A stretch of DNA of 64,000 nucleotides from Actinomadura chibensis NBRC 106107 (GTDB taxonomy: Bacteria > Actinomycetota > Actinomycetes > Streptosporangiales > Streptosporangiaceae): the NCBI RefSeq assembly GCF_001552135.1, contig NZ_BCQP01000062.1, positions 1 to 64,000 of the forward strand, read 5' to 3'. The notes beneath the pieces are model-generated. The model saw only the letters and a list, made by a program, of their open reading frames with translations. It searched no databases and had not been told where the DNA came from. Shown in pieces: positions 62,201 through 64,000 of the stretch; within the stretch, counting starts at the first letter, position 1; every line of letters begins with the position of its first letter. The position numbers were made by a program, and so were the translations under genes.

Positions 62201-64000
62201 GGCCCTCCCGGGTTCGCGGCGTCCTGGACGAGACGCCCCTGCAACCGCGCGTGCCGGAACTGGTAGATCGAGCCGATCCTGCGGAGGACGCCCCGCGCGT
62301 GCGCCTCTTCGAGAAATCCCATGAGCCGCCACGGAAGGCGCCCGCGCAGCGCGTACCAAAGGCGGCTCAGCGTGTAGGACGGCCACGCGCACGCGAAGGC
62401 CGACATCGCGAGGCCGAAAGCGACGCCCGAGCCCAATGCGGAGACCAGTCTCCATGCCGCACCCGCCGCGCTGGTCTCGGACCCGAGGCCCGCCAAGGCG
62501 ACGAGGAACGTCAGAAGCGCCGTGAAACCGGAGAGGAAGAAGGCGAGCGCCCGGTCGTCCTTGAGGGAGGAGAGGGGACTGGACGCCGAACTGTGCGGCT
62601 CCAGCTTGAACATCCATCCGGCCACCCAGCCAACCGTTCCCAGCACCAGCGCGAAACCCGAAACTATCAGCGCGCTCGCGACGACCGACCCGAAGGCCGT
62701 GCCCAGCAGATAGGACCCGGAAAGGTTCGCGGAGAACCCGGACTTGGCGATGTCACCCGCCACCGCCAGGGCGAAGAAGGGAATGGAGAGCCCGAAGGTG
62801 ACCCCGGCGAACAGGCGGAGGTCGCTCCAGCCCAGATTCCCGAGCCTCGGTTTGGTGACCTTGAACCGGAAGTTCAGCCTCGCGGGCTCGTGCGGATTGA
62901 ACGCGATCCGCACCAGGAAGCCGACCAGCACAATGGAGAACAGGTATCCGCACACGGTCGCCAGTACCGCGCGGTCGCCGAGCAACGGGGACCGCGCCAT
63001 CGCGTCCACGAAATCGGTGAGCGACGATTCGCCCGCACCGCTGAGCGCCTCAAGAAGGGCACCGCCGACCGTGCCCGCGAGGAGGGCCGCGCGCCGGCGC
63101 GGGGCCCGGCGGGCGATGGCCCACCAGCGCAGATCGCGGGAGCCGAGGTCGTCCATGTGGCGGGCGAGGAAGGCCAGCCGGCCCCGGGCGCGCTCCGCCC
63201 GCGCCGCGTCGCTCGCTGTTCCGCCGAACGCGGCGGTCACGAATTTCTCCAGCAGATGTTCTTCGACGGCCTCCTTGTCCGGGAACCGCCGCCGGTCGGT
63301 CAGATCGGCGGGATCGGACGACGGCGAGTCGTAGACCGTCCGGGCGAGGCTCACCATCAAGGGCACCGAGAGCGCCTGCGCCAAAGGCCGGTCCGCACCG
63401 CTTTCGAGGGCGGCGAGAAGCGGTTCCCAGCGCTGCGCGTGAGCACCGTGCGGGACCTTCTTCCGCAGGAATTCCACGACCTCGCGCGGGCGCAGCGGCT
63501 CCAGTTCCACGACCGCCGCCCCGGTGAGGACGTCGCCGGATTCCACCACCGCGCGGAACTCCTCCATCCGGCAGGTGAGCACGACGCCGCCGTCCAGGAC
63601 CGACGACCGGTTCAGCGCCGTCATCGCGAGCGGGCTCGACGACGACTCGATCTCGTCGAGCCCGTCCAGGATCGGCGTGATCCGGCCCTCCTCCAGAAGG
63701 CGGCGCGCGACGTCCTTCCCGTATCTGGACGCGCGCTGCAGAAACCCGTAGTCCTCTTCCAGCCGCCGGACGAGCCAGGTCTTCAATTCTTCCGCCGGGT
63801 CCCACGAGGCGAGCGAGAAGATGACCGGCACCGGATCGCCCTCTTCGTGCTTTTCCAGCAGCCCGAGGGTGAGCAGGACCGCGAGCGCCGTCTTCCCGGC
63901 GCCGGGCGCGCCGAGAATCACCAGCCGCCGCGTCGGGACGCGTTCCAGCGCCTCCACCACGCGAAGGGCGTCGCCGTCCATCCGGAAACGCCTGGACCGG
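62197..64000 (-). CDS. NACHT-type STAND NTPase, partial at right edge
   Basis: About 600 residues are visible and the frame stays open to the last base, so the N-terminus lies outside the window. Near the start is the P-loop LVILGAPGAGKTALAVL, then Walker B ITPILDGLDEIES and the sensor region VVLTCRMEEFR. A winged-helix-like stretch follows, then at least five membrane spans in the C-terminal half. The end carries IYQFRHARLQGRL, a motif common in actinobacterial NACHT membrane proteins. Bacterial NACHT proteins include anti-phage effectors, which makes a defence role possible; the missing N-terminus would decide. Confidence 0.85.

Overview
The window is 64 kb of very GC-rich DNA. GTG, and sometimes TTG, is a common start codon, and GC is strongly preferred at third codon positions. 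The gene content points to a filamentous actinomycete: DUF397 and DUF5753 families, a conservon-like ATP-binding protein, PucR and IclR regulators, a SigE-type ECF factor, actinobacterial-type cytochrome b, MmpL exporters, and a fatty acyl-AMP ligase with its polyketide synthase. An Actinomadura- or Thermomonosporaceae-like organism is my best guess; this is inference, not proof. No rRNA, tRNA, CRISPR array, transposase or phage gene was seen.

Layout. 1-6.3 kb: an MMPL exporter, two secreted proteins and a NarL-type two-component system. A palindromic element is shared between the exporter and the two-component operon, and a glycine-riboswitch-like RNA lies in a 576 bp gene-free gap. 6.3-13.9 kb: a coiled-coil protein, an enoyl-CoA hydratase, a short Rho paralogue with a possible Cys-rich leader peptide, a Ser/Thr kinase, an acyl-CoA synthetase and a SigE-like sigma factor with no anti-sigma gene beside it. 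13.9-17.4 kb: a nucleotidyltransferase two-gene module, a PPOX protein, and an XRE-DUF5753 / DUF397 / ATP-binding cluster of the whiJ/abaA type, with a duplicated DUF397 tail. 17.4-25 kb: envelope proteins (choice-of-anchor-like protein, L,D-transpeptidase), YceI with paired operators, two sensor kinases, one OmpR regulator and a glutamate-cysteine ligase family enzyme. 25-31 kb: GntR-Nudix, PucR, an orphan QcrB carrying a TTA codon, and an SRPBCC protein.

30.8-32.8 kb is the most repeat-rich part. A 16-18 bp minisatellite precedes a PRC-barrel gene. After a 56-residue membrane protein, its last 16 codons plus 3' flank recur as five roughly 91 bp modules embedded in a degenerate 15-17 bp minisatellite.

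35.3-50.6 kb is the best candidate for an undescribed system: a compact lipid or glycolipid pathway. It holds a fatty acyl-AMP ligase, an MmpL exporter, a GT1 glycosyltransferase, an MFS exporter, a single 2159-residue PKS (ACP-KS-AT-DH-KR-ACP-carrier-TE) and a crotonyl-CoA carboxylase/reductase. In the likely scheme the ligase activates a fatty acid and loads it on the N-terminal ACP, the PKS extends it once with an ethylmalonyl-type unit supplied by Ccr, the thioesterase releases it, the glycosyltransferase decorates it and the MmpL/MFS proteins export it.

50.9-64 kb: a zinc-ribbon protein, a mucin-like wall protein, an IclR regulator, a DUF1232 protein, an alpha/beta hydrolase, an RlpA-like protein, a secreted low-complexity protein, a TetR / LURP-one / diiron group, a family 1 beta-glucosidase, and a NACHT NTPase cut off by the right edge.
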